The position numbers and the translations under genes were made by a program. This document shows positions 34,379 to 44,532 of a stretch of 64,000 bases of DNA, piece after piece; positions within the stretch are counted from its first letter, which is position 1, and each line of letters starts with the position of its first letter. The stretch lies in NCBI RefSeq assembly GCF_040869045.1, contig NC_090321.1, positions 180,081,596 to 180,145,595 of the forward strand, in the 5' to 3' direction. This DNA is from Eurosta solidaginis (Eukaryota > Arthropoda > Insecta > Diptera > Tephritidae). The notes below the pieces were generated by a model that was given only the letters and a program-made list of their open reading frames with translations, searched no databases and was not told where the DNA came from.

Positions 34379-34792
34379 CATCTCCGTAAGCATTTTGAGG
34401 AAATACGGCACCTGAGAACCCAGCCGTACGAAGTGAAAAAACACAAGCAGGTCCTTGGTGAACTCCATAAACAGGCGTCAGACCTTTATGCCGGGAATTG
34501 CCCGGTGAATTCAGTACTTAACGAAAATTATCCAAAACTTGCGGAAGAGGAACGCATACTCCCCAGGGAAACGCGTGTCACTCTTGTTCAACTTCGTTCT
34601 GGATACTGTAACAGGTTAAACTCTTACCTATCCAGAATCAACCCCGACATACAAAATGTATGCCCCGCTTGCAATGTGTCCCCACATGACACCAACCATC
34701 TCTTCAATTGTAATGTGGAACCAACGCCTCTAACACCCCTTTCCTTATGGTCCACCCCTGTTGAAACGGCAAGTTTCCTTGGAATCCCGTAA
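34379..34792 (+). pseudogene. C-terminal part of the Jockey-like LINE protein
   Basis: Continues in frame from 29448 once the LTR element and one GAGT are removed: HLRKHFEEIRHLRTQPYE, LVQLRSGYCNRLNSYLSRI, and the C-terminal Cys/His module CPACNVSPHDTNHLFNC, ending TAA at 34790-34792. The ~70-bp 3' UTR ends in GCTACAACAACAAC. The zinc module is typical for Jockey-group RT C-termini and may bind template RNA. Confidence 0.85.
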
Positions 34793-34861
34793 GAGGATAT
34801 TGATGACAATTTGTGATCGGTCGCGGCTATTAGGTGGGGCGAGCATTGCTACAACAACAAC

Positions 34862-34875
34862 ATCATCTCTAAGCC
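34862..34875. repeat. 14-bp target-site duplication, right (Jockey-like LINE)
   Basis: ATCATCTCTAAGCC, identical to 25885-25898. Confidence 0.9.
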
Positions 34876-35285
34876 GATGCTAAGCAGTGACTTGTATGCA
34901 CATCAATAAATCAACACACAGATGTACGTACACGCAGCGGAGAAGAGACGCACAAACACATGCAGATATCTTATCTGAGATGCTCCCAAAAGTATGCAAT
35001 TATAATTGTGTTCACACATACACGCGCATATGAGAAGCTATAAACGTAGTAATTTTATAGCTGATAACCAACTAGTTAATTCTACAAATGGAAGCGCCTA
35101 GAAGATGCACGACAATCAGTTTGATTTAAGACGCTATCTGGCGAGCAATAGTAGTGTTATTGTGAAGAACTTTAATAAAGGCCATTTTGCATTATTGAAT
35201 AGTGGAGTTATTTATTCAACAGTTTAGTGATTCGAACGTTAGCAGAAGGTTGCAAATAAGCAGAATTGCAGTAAATTCGTTAAAG

Positions 35286-35861
35286 TACTATTTTGCTCCT
35301 TTCTTTACTACCGTAGTAATGTAATGTGCGGTAAATCCAAACTCTATAAATGTCCACATCGAAAACTAGGACATAAAAGATAAGGGAAAACAGAGGAAAT
35401 GAGACGAAAAAGTAGAGGAAGTTGGAGGGAAGTCGAAAAAGTAAAGAGAACAAGCGGAAAATGGAGGCGGAGAGTAAAAGAAGACTTGCGACAAAGTAGT
35501 AAAATGAGGTTAACAGGAAGATTAAGAATATGGATAAGATTAACAGTAATAGTGAGAGTTAGATTTGGATAAAAGCAAGAGCGGGAAAAGTAAGAGAAAA
35601 AAGCGGGAAGATTTACGGAAGAATGAAAGGGATAGGGAAATTGAATTAACCAATTAAAGTAAACTAGTAAATGCAGACGGAATAGGAAATTAGATAGGAA
35701 GAGGGTTATACAGTGACTTCAAATTAATTTAGAAAACAATTTTTCTAAATGGAGACGGCAGTGAATTGGTAACCACTTTGAGTACATTGCTAATCTACTC
35801 CAGTTACAACAAAGTTTTTTTTTTCGATTGTTTTATCAGCTCAATGATAAAGGATTATATG
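35286..35861. other. Unassigned, with a ~300-bp purine-rich strand
   Basis: 35345-35640 is made almost only of A and G on the plus strand (GAGGAAATGAGACGAAAAAG and similar). No ORF with coding character. A similar purine-rich block lies at 44285-44460. Confidence 0.5.
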
Positions 35862-36075
35862 TTGTTGTTGTTGTAGCGATAAAGACACTCCCCGAAGGTT
35901 ATGGGGAGTGTTATCGATGATCAAGGTCCTTTGTGTGGCTAGATCCAGTACGTTCCGTTAAAGAGCACTATTAAGGTACAACCCCAACCATCTCGAGAAC
36001 GATTTAATATGACAATATTGAACTTTCTGGGCCGTCCGGCCTCCCACCCACCACTTCCATGAGGATATTTGGGTC
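35862..36075 (-). repeat. (CAA)n-tailed retroposon-like repeat, inverted copy
   Basis: Starts with the complement of the tail (TGTTGTTGTTGTTGTAGCGA), then ACACTCCCCGAAGG...GGGGAGTGTT, and ends near CCACCACTTCCATGAGGA. Same family as 24980-25249. Confidence 0.6.
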
Positions 36076-36079
36076 GCCA

Positions 36080-36245
36080 GAGCCTCGGCTGCTAAAAAAA
36101 CAGGATTAGCCACTGGTAGGTTAGGTTGACAATTGGGTTGGAAAAGCTATAAAATGCGCTGGCAACCACTTGAAAGGGTTGCGCTACAGAACTCCAAATT
36201 GCACCTATTGGATGGGGCGAAGCACTGCTCCAACAACAACAACAA
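36080..36245 (+). repeat. 3' tail of a Jockey-like LINE
   Basis: CTATTGGATGGGGCGAAGCACTGCTCCAACAACAACAACAAC corresponds in shorter pieces (GGTGGGGCGAGCATTGCT, then CAACAACAAC) to the 3' end at 34833-34861. Confidence 0.45.
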
Positions 36246-36696
36246 CATGCATATCTGCCGCGGGTCTATTCTATTCATAATAGAAACCAGAATGAGCATA
36301 AAATCATAATTTTGGTAGATTAGAAACTCTTATAGTCAAACTTACAAGAAAATCCGCAAGATGACATCAAAATGACAAAAGTTCGTGGAAAAACTACAAA
36401 CAGAAGGCATTGTAATAAAGTGCGCTAAGATTTTAATTAAAGTCATAGTGCCGTTTTTTCGACAGGCTTATTAATAAAAAAAAGCATCTCAGAAACCAAC
36501 GTATTGATGTTGAAAGACAATGAAAACGAAAAAAGCAACTAGAGAAATTACGTAGACATTTATTAACAATACGGCATTACATTGTGGTGGGGTTAATGTA
36601 TAATAAAGTATTGTTAAAATTGACACTGCTGGCGGGGTTATTAAATCTGTGGATTAAATGAAATGAGCAGCAAGTGTATATATATATGTATAGAAA
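36246..36696. other. Unassigned DNA, no gene seen
   Basis: AT-rich, no motif recognised. Confidence 0.35.
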
Positions 36697-37226
36697 ACAA
36701 GTAAGTAAGGCTAATTCGCGTGTAACCGGACATTACATACTCAGCTGCCAAATTACAGCTTGCAAAACTTTTAAATTACCTTCTTTTAAAAGTGAGCGGT
36801 GCCACGCCCATGGTCCAAAATTTTATTAATTTTCTATTCTGCGTCATAAGGTCAACCCAACCACCAAGTTTCATCGCTTTATCCGTCTTTGGTAATGAAT
36901 TATCCCACTTTTTCGGTTTTTCGAAATTTTCGATATCGAAAGAGTGTGCGTGGCTATAGTCCGATTTCGTTCATTTTAAATAGAGATCTGAGATGAGTGC
37001 CCAGGAACTTACTTACCCAATTTCATTAAGATACCTCAAAATTTTCTCAAGTTATCGTGTTTACGGACGGGCGGACGGACATGGCTAAATGAAATTCTTC
37101 TTTCGCCCAGATCATTTGGATATACAGACGTCTATATCTATCTCGATTAATTTATGCCGTTACGGGGTACCGTTATGCGAACAAAATTAATATACTATGT
37201 GAGCTCTGCTCAGCTGAGTATAAAAA
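36697..37226 (-). mobile_element. Minisatellite-family copy B, internally deleted
   Basis: Keeps the AAGTAAGTAAGGCTAATTCG end (36699), the hairpin GTGTAACCGGACAT region and ATACTCAGCTG, then jumps directly to CTGCCAAATTACAGC, which in copy A lies ~3.3 kb further in (23314). The other end, GAGCTCTGCTCAGCTGAGTAT, is intact. The 130-bp minisatellite is wholly absent. Confidence 0.8.
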
Positions 37227-37494
37227 TGAAGTATGTGTAATTGGACTGTAGCTACACAGAAGATTCCTACTATTTATGAAGGATATTTCATGAACTTGGT
37301 TCAATCCATGATATAAGAATTTCAAGGTAAATTCTTTAGAAAATATTTGACGGAAACACAAATTTAATTTAAAGAAAGTCTAATTGTTTGTATACATAGC
37401 GACTTGTCTTGCGACATTGGTTAATTTAAAAATTGGGAAACTGGAACAAAAACTGTGGGAGTTTTATTTGTTTGTTACGAACTCATTTCACTGT
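37227..37494. other. Unassigned DNA
   Basis: No recognised feature. Confidence 0.3.
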
Positions 37495-37574
37495 AAACCC
37501 GCGGGTTGCCAACCATCAACATGGCTTTCGAAAATACTACACCACCGCCGTATCGCCAAATGCCATTAATATGC
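37495..37574 (+). pseudogene. Jockey-like LINE fragment (RT), left of an LTR insertion
   Basis: CATCAACATGGCTTTCGAAA through AAATGCCATTAATATG corresponds to 28400-28455 of the full copy. The sequence resumes at 38078. Confidence 0.65.
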
Positions 37575-38072
37575 TGTAACGAATTCTGGGGATTTCTGAA
37601 AATTATACACCTGCTAACGTTCGAATCGCTGAACTGTCCAATAAATAACTCCAATATTCAGTATTACAAAATGCTCTTTATTAGATTACTTTGGGAGTAG
37701 TACTTCACAATTATACTTCACTTCACAACTAATAGCGTGTTTAAATCAAACTGATTACTGATTACTCAGTTGGATCTGCTTTTATACTATCGGTTATGTC
37801 GTTCGCCAATTCTCCTAAGGTCTAGTCGTTTCACGATCATGTGTTGTAGAAAAGCTGTATGCTTGGTTACCCAGCTATATACATGTATATTTGTAGTTTA
37901 TGCTTTTCTTCTAGCCATATGCGTGTGTTTGTGTGAGTAACTACTTCTGCTCTAAGCCGGCTACATATATGTATGTTAAATATCTCTTCGTTGCCTTGTG
38001 TGGCTGCTTGCTGTTTTTGTTGTTGTGATTGTTTACTAACAGTATAATGATGCTAATATTCGCCACAATACA
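37575..38072 (-). repeat. Solo LTR, inverted copy of the 25844/35285 family
   Basis: Plus strand begins TGTAACGAATTC and ends CGCCACAATACA (TG...CA). It contains the reverse complements of GATTCGAACGTTAGCAG, of AGTTATTTATT and of TTTGATTTAA seen in the other LTR. Diverged (roughly 75-80 percent by eye). It interrupts an old Jockey-like LINE; no target duplication is discernible. Confidence 0.65.
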
Positions 38073-38077
38073 AAAAA

Positions 38078-38590
38078 AAAAATTAGTATTGAACCAAGAA
38101 TCCCACCATTGAACAAAACTCGTGGCGCCAGATTTGGAAGGGTCCACCTTCCACATAGTCTCAAAAAGTGGACCGCAAACTATTTGCATGGTCGCGTGGC
38201 ATCGGTCCAGTTTGGAAATGCAACATACAAGTCAAGACGAATTAAATAGGGGTAGCTCAAGGTGATGCCCTTTCCTTTTATTTAATTTTTATGCCTCGAA
38301 CTCCCTTCCCCACCATAATAAAGTACTATTGTTTCCTACGTCCATGACTGCCTGATATTGTCTGGCCCTTACACGAAGTTTTGCCGTAAAACTAAAATCC
38401 TATCCTGGGTCTTATGCGATTATTGCTTATGAACACAAATATTTGTATGTCTCTTTGGCCCCACTCTATTGAACTTGCAACTTTTCTTTGAGCTTCCGTT
38501 AGAGGACATCGTCGAACATATGTTTGTAATCGCATCTATTGGATGGGGCGAATACCACAGTATAAGATATCGCATAAGCCGAGCATATTT
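38078..38590 (+). pseudogene. Jockey-like LINE fragments, right of the LTR insertion
   Basis: 38078-38345 matches the RT region 28475-28800 of the full copy (GAAGGGTCCACCTTCCACAT; AAAAGTGGACCGCAAACTAT), with a deletion across the SKAFDTV segment and an in-frame stop where KQGVPQGG would be. 38440-38570 (TTAGAGGACATCGTCGAACA; TCTATTGGATGGGGCGAAT) is the 3' end. Deeply decayed. Confidence 0.7.
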
Positions 38591-38844
38591 CTCCATACCA
38601 TCAAACAGCTTTTGCAAAAAGGTATGTTTTTCACACCTATCGAAAACGAAAATCATTTTTTGCTAAATTGTAAAAGTTTTTTCTTCAATATATTTTGCTT
38701 GAATTTATTTTAATAATAATTATTTTATTTTTGTTCTCACACGAACTTTAGCTTACGAACCAAAATTGAAGTGTTGATATTTACTCTGGTAACATGAAAT
38801 GCCTTCATTACAGCTAAATCCAAACGGTTAAAGGACCAGTTAAA

Positions 38845-39245
38845 CTTTCTTAACCCTAACGCCATAGTCGTGACCATACCCATATCCATAACCATCTCCA
38901 TTGTGATCGATTAATGGTGCCATAACCTTAAACAGCTGACATTTTCATAAAAATTAGGAAAACGCAAAAGATTACAAATATATTCCACAAAAAATAAGTC
39001 TCTTAGTCAAATCGTATCCAAAACAATAAAATATACAAAAAGTTAATAAATTCACCAACTCAAATATTTTTAGGTTATGGATATGGCGAAAAACCAAAAA
39101 CCAATTGGTTGGCTGTGGTATGGTTATGGCGTTAGGGTTATGGTATGGCACCATTAATCGATTACATTGATTTCCATAAGGTTGGCTCGATCAGCTGTTT
39201 TATCTGGTTATGGATAAGTCACCATTAATTGGCCCTTAATATATG
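38845..39245. repeat. Inverted-repeat element (MITE-like), decayed
   Basis: CCCTAACGCCATAG, CGATTAATGGTGCCATAACC on the left (38855-38932) and GGTTATGGCGTTAGGGTTAT, GGCACCATTAATCGAT on the right (39119-39162) are reverse complements. Both arms also carry repeated CCATAACC/GGTTATGG blocks. The interior has no transposase. Confidence 0.5.
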
Positions 39246-39288
39246 TTAAGTGATTTCACCTCGCATATTTATACCACCGTTTAATCTT

Positions 39289-39328
39289 GATCAGCCATGG
39301 GCTGTTATTGCAGTGCCCATGGCTGATC
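39289..39328. repeat. Perfect 14-bp hairpin
   Basis: GATCAGCCATGGGC (39289-39302), a 12-nt loop, GCCCATGGCTGATC (39315-39328). No other context; function unknown. Confidence 0.8.
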
Positions 39329-39489
39329 TTGATATATATTTAACAGAAATAAAGCAAAATTTAAGAATATTCATTCAAAATTTGACTTATTCAGGGCCTA
39401 ACTCAAGCAGAAAAAAATGGTTATTACAAATTAACTATAAGCTGGTTTATATTAAACTAGGAAACATTATCGTTTTTTTGAAGTACGGT

Positions 39490-40425
39490 CCGAAATGATC
39501 CCGCAACAAACCTAAAGATAATCCCGAAATGTCCCAGGAATGATCCTGAAATAGTCCCAAAATGCTATCAAAATAGTTTCGACGTGATTCTTAAAACAAT
39601 TCGGAAATAATCCAGAAAGGACCCTAAAAATTGGTCCAAAATAGACCCAATGTGATACGGAGGTAGGCGTGGTGTGATAGTATTGTGCTCGCCTACCACA
39701 CTAAATGTCCTGGGTTCAAGTCCCGAAACAAAAAACATAGAAATCTTTACAAAAGTAGTTTGCCAAAAACTCCGTGTGTATTTCTATTATCAAAAGTTAT
39801 TTAGCAAAAATTGCAGAAGCCATCTGGATTCAGCAGAAAAAATATAGGTTTGGAACCCCCAATTTGTAGGACAAATTTGAAGTAGCATTATTCATATTGG
39901 AAAGGAAGCCCGCCCTAAAATTGGAGATAGTATGGCTTAAAATAGTCCCGAAAACTATTCAAAATAATTCCGACATAGTCAGGAAATGATGGTGACGTGG
40001 TCCCTTAATGGTCCGGAAATAGTCCCGATATATCCCAAAGTTATTGCGTAAACATTCAGTAAATTATCTGAAGATGGCCCCCGAAATGATCTAGAAAAAA
40101 GTTCAGAAATCATTTGGACATAGTCCGGAATTATCTCCCGAATTCGTTCCAAAAGTGTCCTGAAATGATTCTGAAAACTATACAGAATATTCACTCAAGA
40201 CCCTGAACACAGTCCGATTGACAAAAGATTTAAAGATAATACAATCCAAAATCATCTCGAAATGATTGGACATAGTCCCGAAATGCTATTAAAATAATAC
40301 CGATATAACTCCAAGATAATCATTAAAATATTTAAAGAAAGTCCCCGAAATGGGCTAGAAAAAAGTGCTGAAAAATGTTCCCGAAATGCTCCAGCGACAG
40401 TCCCAATATAATCATCATATATATT
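39490..40425. repeat. Degenerate array of short CCGAAAT-type repeats
   Basis: Variants of (A)TAGTCCCGAAATGATCC recur every ~15-25 bases across 39490-39655 and 39940-40425, with a further block at 40800-40935. The array is interrupted by a SINE at 39660-39925. No fixed period; looks like an old, mutated minisatellite. Short ORFs in it are spurious. Confidence 0.6.
39660..39925 (+). repeat. tRNA-derived SINE, decayed
   Basis: The head has pol III promoter boxes: A-box-like TGGTGTGATAG (39670-39680) and B box GGTTCAAGTCC (39713-39723), with CCTACCACAC between. A body follows (CTCCGTGTGTATTTCT; CCAATTTGTAGGACAAATTT) that recalls an abundant fruit-fly SINE. No 3' tail remains. A functional tRNA gene is unlikely because cloverleaf stems do not pair. 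Confidence 0.65.
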
Positions 40426-41290
40426 ATCTCTAATAGTTGTTTTTATGTACGGGTCCCTTTTTCGCTCTTATTTGGAATCCAAATCTATAAATAAAGTTTT
40501 GGTTGTAAAGATGGAGATTCGGGTTATTAGTGGGCTTTGGGCAATTTTGGTCGTTGTGCTTTTGTTTAGCTATATTTTATTAAAATAATTTGTTAAAAAT
40601 AAACGATTGTGAGCACACAAAGAAATCTATTTGTACTATGACACTATTGTGAATATCTGCACTGCATTACCGGCAGTTGCTACCGTACGCTAGATGGCAG
40701 CGCAAGCTGTTTAATTGATTGATAGAACAGCTGATTTCTGTTAATATTTGATAAGAGACATTTATATTGGTTGCCCAAGATGCGCACGGGTCCGGCTCGT
40801 CGGGATATATTCCCCAAAATTATCTCGAAAAAAATACCGAAATAGTATCGAATTGTCCCCAAAATGCTTCCAAAAACAATGCGGACAGTGGAAAAAATTC
40901 GATTGACCCGAAATGATCTTGAACAATGCCTGGAAAAAGTTGAGTAAATAATTTACAAAGGATTGGGATTTGGTATGCAGATTTATACACATTTAATTCA
41001 AACGAATAAAGAGGAAGTTTAATATGCCGCTGAATTCAAATATTTTTCTTCGATTTTTGTCTTTCGAATTTTTTTAATAAATCACTTATATTAAAATAAA
41101 AATTTTGTATCCGTAGCAAAACTTTTTAAATCCCACATACCAAATTTTAAATAAATACAGGAGTTTTTCGAAGAAGTGATTCGTTATTTCGAGTTTTTTT
41201 GAACTGTTTTCAAACTCGTAATCAGCGATGTCTGTAGAAAATCCCTTAGTTTAAAGTTCTGCATAAATGTAATCGAATTTGATTCATCTA
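40426..41290. other. Unassigned DNA, no gene seen
   Basis: Includes another short block of CCGAAAT-type repeats (40800-40935). No coding or RNA features seen. Confidence 0.35.
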
Positions 41291-41564
41291 CTTGTTAGCA
41301 GAGTGTGCATCAGCACAATTCAATGGTATTGTATTCGACTTTACGATGCACACCACCAAACAAAACACCAAAATAATAAAATACTTGGCGAAGCTCGAAT
41401 TGTTTTTGTGCATTGTATTTGTGCGGCACAATATTACATAAAACTCTTAGTGTTCATTGAAATACACAAAACAAGCAACTTTGTGTGCATGCACGAATGC
41501 AGGCACAATTCAGACACGATACGAAGGAGTTTTGTGTTTCATTACAAAGACAGTTAGGCAAGAA

Positions 41565-42190
41565 TTTTAGTTTAAATGGCGTAGGCTTATTTGGTTGAAG
41601 TTTGGTACATATGTAGCTTTTTGCTTGGGTTATTATTGGACAACTTTTTTTCCGTGGAGCAGGGACCGACCCATCCCAAAAAAATGTATTTATTGGGAGA
41701 TTTGCTTGAAATTCGGTACAAAGGTACCTGCTCGCCTAGGCTAATATTTAGGGCTTCATTCTGTATTGCGAACAACAGCTCGTACGAACGATTCGCCTCC
41801 AAACGATTCCGTCTAGCAATGGTATTCTTTATCATTTTTGTTCGGCTTTTACGTTTCTTATTTTATGCCAAACAGGAAGGCGAAAGCATTTGTCAAATGA
41901 TATGTTACCATCCTTTAACATAGTGAAAATATACTAGTGGTTCGTCTCTGAGGCGAAACGAACGTTCGTGTCGTAATAGAGAATGAGGCCCTTAGAAAAC
42001 TTTTTTTTCGGAACATGGACCAGGAACCTACCTATACCAAACAAAATTATTTATCGAGCGTGTGGCACATAAGAATTTTTTTCGCTTAAGTTAATATTAA
42101 GGAAACTTTTTTGCCGGAAAGTTCTCCAAATAAAAGCTACCTTAGTACCAAATTTCAACCAAATCGGTGAACAAATAAAATTCTTCCAAT
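41565..42190. repeat. Insertion in the left arm, with a nested Harbinger-like MITE
   Basis: Starts TTTTAGTTTAAATGGCG and ends AAATAAAATTCTTCCAA. The corresponding place in the right arm (near 44805) has no such sequence. Repeated phrases such as TTTGGTACATA and CGGTACAAAGGTAC suggest an old repeat; no ORF is convincing. Confidence 0.5.
41751..41991. mobile_element. 241-bp Harbinger-like MITE
   Basis: GGGCTTCATTCTGTATTGCG (left) pairs with CGTAATAGAGAATGAGGCCC (right) as terminal inverted repeats; the inner AACGATTCGCCTC/GAGGCGAAACGAA also pair. Both sides have TTA (41748-41750, 41992-41994), the 3-bp TWA duplication typical of PIF/Harbinger. No transposase. Confidence 0.65.
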
Positions 42191-43479
42191 GGTGGGGTGC
42201 AATAACACCATACGCAATAAGGCCATATAGCGTTATTTCAAATTGGTTTGAGAAATAACAGCATATGGCCTTATTTCCAATGCAGATTGCAAATATTCGT
42301 CCAGATTGGAAATAAAGCCATTTAAAAATGCCCTCAAATGAGTAATAAAGTCATAATTTAAAATCGTACCCGCTCAAAATCAAAACAGATGGTTGCGCAT
42401 CCGGTCCAAACCGCACATCTTTAACGAATTATAGAAAGAGATGGCGGATGAATGCAATATAGTTGGTAGAAAATCAGGTGATCACAATTGTTTATAATTT
42501 TGACGTTTAAGCCTAAGATATCACTCTTTTCATATCCACAATGCACGTGTTTTCTGTTAATTGTCAAGTATAATCATTGATCTCGATTGAACAAAAATTT
42601 TGTGGAAAAAAATGGAAAATAATTTAATTTTCGAATATGTGCTAATACCGGGATTTAGAAAATCTTGTAAATAATTATATATAGCAGCAGAAAACCAAAT
42701 TTTTAAATAAAAGCGCTCTCGTGAATTAGATTAAGACAGTTTGTTACTAATAAATTAAAAAAGTATAGTTATTATTTCCCGATTTTTTGTATAAACCAAA
42801 AAAATATCTATAATATCTATAAGTCTTATAAAATAAAGTCGCTAAATGCAATGTATGCACATAACTTCACACAGAATGCTCCGATTTTAAAACGGTTTTT
42901 TGCATTTGAAAGCATAACTACGTGAGATGGTACAGTTAATATATTTGAAGGTATATATTATAGGGGCGTGGCAAATTGCCAAAATGTAATAAAAAATCAT
43001 AAAATTTTTGTTTACGCAGCTATAACTCATAAACGGAAGGATGGATTTGAAAAATTCTACTTTTCAGTAAAGCTTTGAAATATTTACCTTCGTTCTGCAT
43101 CTAAAAAAATACTTGATTCCTTTCTTATATCAGCCAAATTGTTTAAACAAAAGTAACATTTTTACCAAAAAATTAGTGTATGTGATTATTCGGTGTCAAC
43201 TGTGCGAGCAAATTACTTTTGAGTGAGGCATGATGCGACACATACGTAAATACATAGCATTCGCTGCGTTATTTAACTTCGGCCGTAGGTTTATAGGTAT
43301 GTATGTATTTTCATATCAGCTTGACATACATATGTATGTACATACACAAATAATAATAAATGGTTAGGAATGCATGCATCTCTTGAAAAATGCTCTTTTG
43401 TTAAAAATATTGAACATTTCGTTAAAATTCTTAAACAAAAGTTTTTTTTTTGGTATTTTTGCATGTATCACTACGTAGT

Positions 43480-44532
43480 ATAAAACAGAGTCGCTTTTCC
43501 TGTCCCCATGTCCCTTTGAATGCTCAAACCTCTAAAACTACGCAACGGATTTTGATGCGCTTTTTTTTAGTAGATAGATTGATTGAAGAGGAAGGTTTAT
43601 ATGTATAAAACATCCATTAAATAGTGGAGAAATGCTGTTATTTTTGAAGTTTCTAATGTGATGTATATATATAAAAGAAAGTGGTCTTAGTTATACTATT
43701 TATAACTCAAGAACGGATGAACAGATTTGGCTGAAAATTAGTGGAGGGGTAGCTTAGAACCAGGAGACAGACATAGTATACTTTTTATCCCGTTCTGGCT
43801 AGGGTCTTGAGATCAAAACGTGGACTTGGGTAATCCTCGGATATGTGTGTCCAATATGGGTATCAAATGGAAGCTGTTTATGAGTGCTTTAGTACAGGGA
43901 AGTTTTCATACCTATTGGAATGATACGATAATATGGATACCAAATGAAAGCTGTTGCTGAAAGCTTTAAAGTAATTTTCATTGTGATATTCGATTTAATC
44001 GCATCAACCTGGCAAAACTGGTAAATATGCATGCGATGCCGAAATAAAGACATGAATTAATAATACCCACATACCTATTTACATGCGTCATATTCGATTT
44101 GCCTTAAATTTGGTATATAAATTTGCCTATATTAGTATTTACGATCTTTTTTTCCGGGAAGTAGGCCAGAGACGGGCTGGGACTGGAATTAGGATTAGGA
44201 CTAGGACTGAGACTCGGAGTGGGACTGGGACTCGGAATGGGACTGCAACAAAATACATACCACCCTCTGGGACTGGCAATAAGGGATGAAGAAGAATGGG
44301 AAAAACTTGAGAGAAGAGAAAAGAGGGAAGGAGAAGGAAAAGGAGACTGAGAAAGAGATAGAGTTAGACGAAGATAGAGATAGATGAAGCGAAAAAGACG
44401 GAGGGAGGAGAGAATAAAAGGATTACGAAAAAATGAAGAGGGCTGGAGGGCAGGGCTAGACGGAAAAAGCTTATTAAAATGTATGCAGATAGACCAAATT
44501 TAGGGCAGAACAACGTCTGACGGGTCTGCTAG
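43480..44532 (+). mobile_element. Helitron-like non-autonomous element
   Basis: Begins near TATAAAACAGAGTCGC, with AACTACGCAACGGATTTTG and GAGGAAGGTTTATATGTAT, phrases common in arthropod Helitron/Helentron relatives. It ends ACGGGTCTGCTAG followed by T, matching the CTRR-T end rule. No inverted repeats and no Rep/helicase. The interior includes a GGGACT-type hexamer repeat (44175-44270) and a purine-rich stretch (44285-44460). Confidence 0.55.

Larger units (their letters stand above)
25899..34861 (+). mobile_element. Full-length Jockey-like LINE, interrupted by an LTR element
   Basis: About 4.03 kb without its insert. It begins CGCTTCCCAAGGCAG, codes for a single polyprotein (see parts below), and ends GCTACAACAACAAC. 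A perfect 14-bp direct repeat flanks it. The matching 5' start in the reverse-strand copy (10388) supports a complete 5' end. A Mag-like LTR retrotransposon (29449-34374, GAGT duplication) interrupts the C-terminal coding region; joining across it keeps the reading frame. Present defects: a frame change at the C-tract, a frame change near 27040, a TAG at 27268-27270 and the insertion. Jockey superfamily is inferred from RT motifs; lack of RNase H fits. Confidence 0.85.
25844..35285 (+). mobile_element. LTR (probably solo) split by a nested LINE
   Basis: The LTR consists of 25844-25898 (TGTTGGTACTGAAACGAATA...) and 34876-35285 (...AATAAAGGCCATTTTGC, GATTCGAACGTTAGCAG...TTCGTTAAAGTA). The two parts become one LTR (~465 bp) once the Jockey-like LINE and one copy of its 14-bp duplication are removed. 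A related, inverted, complete LTR at 37575-38072 confirms that both halves belong together. AATAAAGGCC is a plausible polyadenylation signal. No internal region follows on either side, so it is probably a solo LTR. The superfamily is not determined. Confidence 0.65.

Noticed and set aside
39660..39735. tRNA gene
   Set aside because: The A and B boxes are present, but the acceptor and anticodon stems do not pair and a SINE body follows; called a SINE head.
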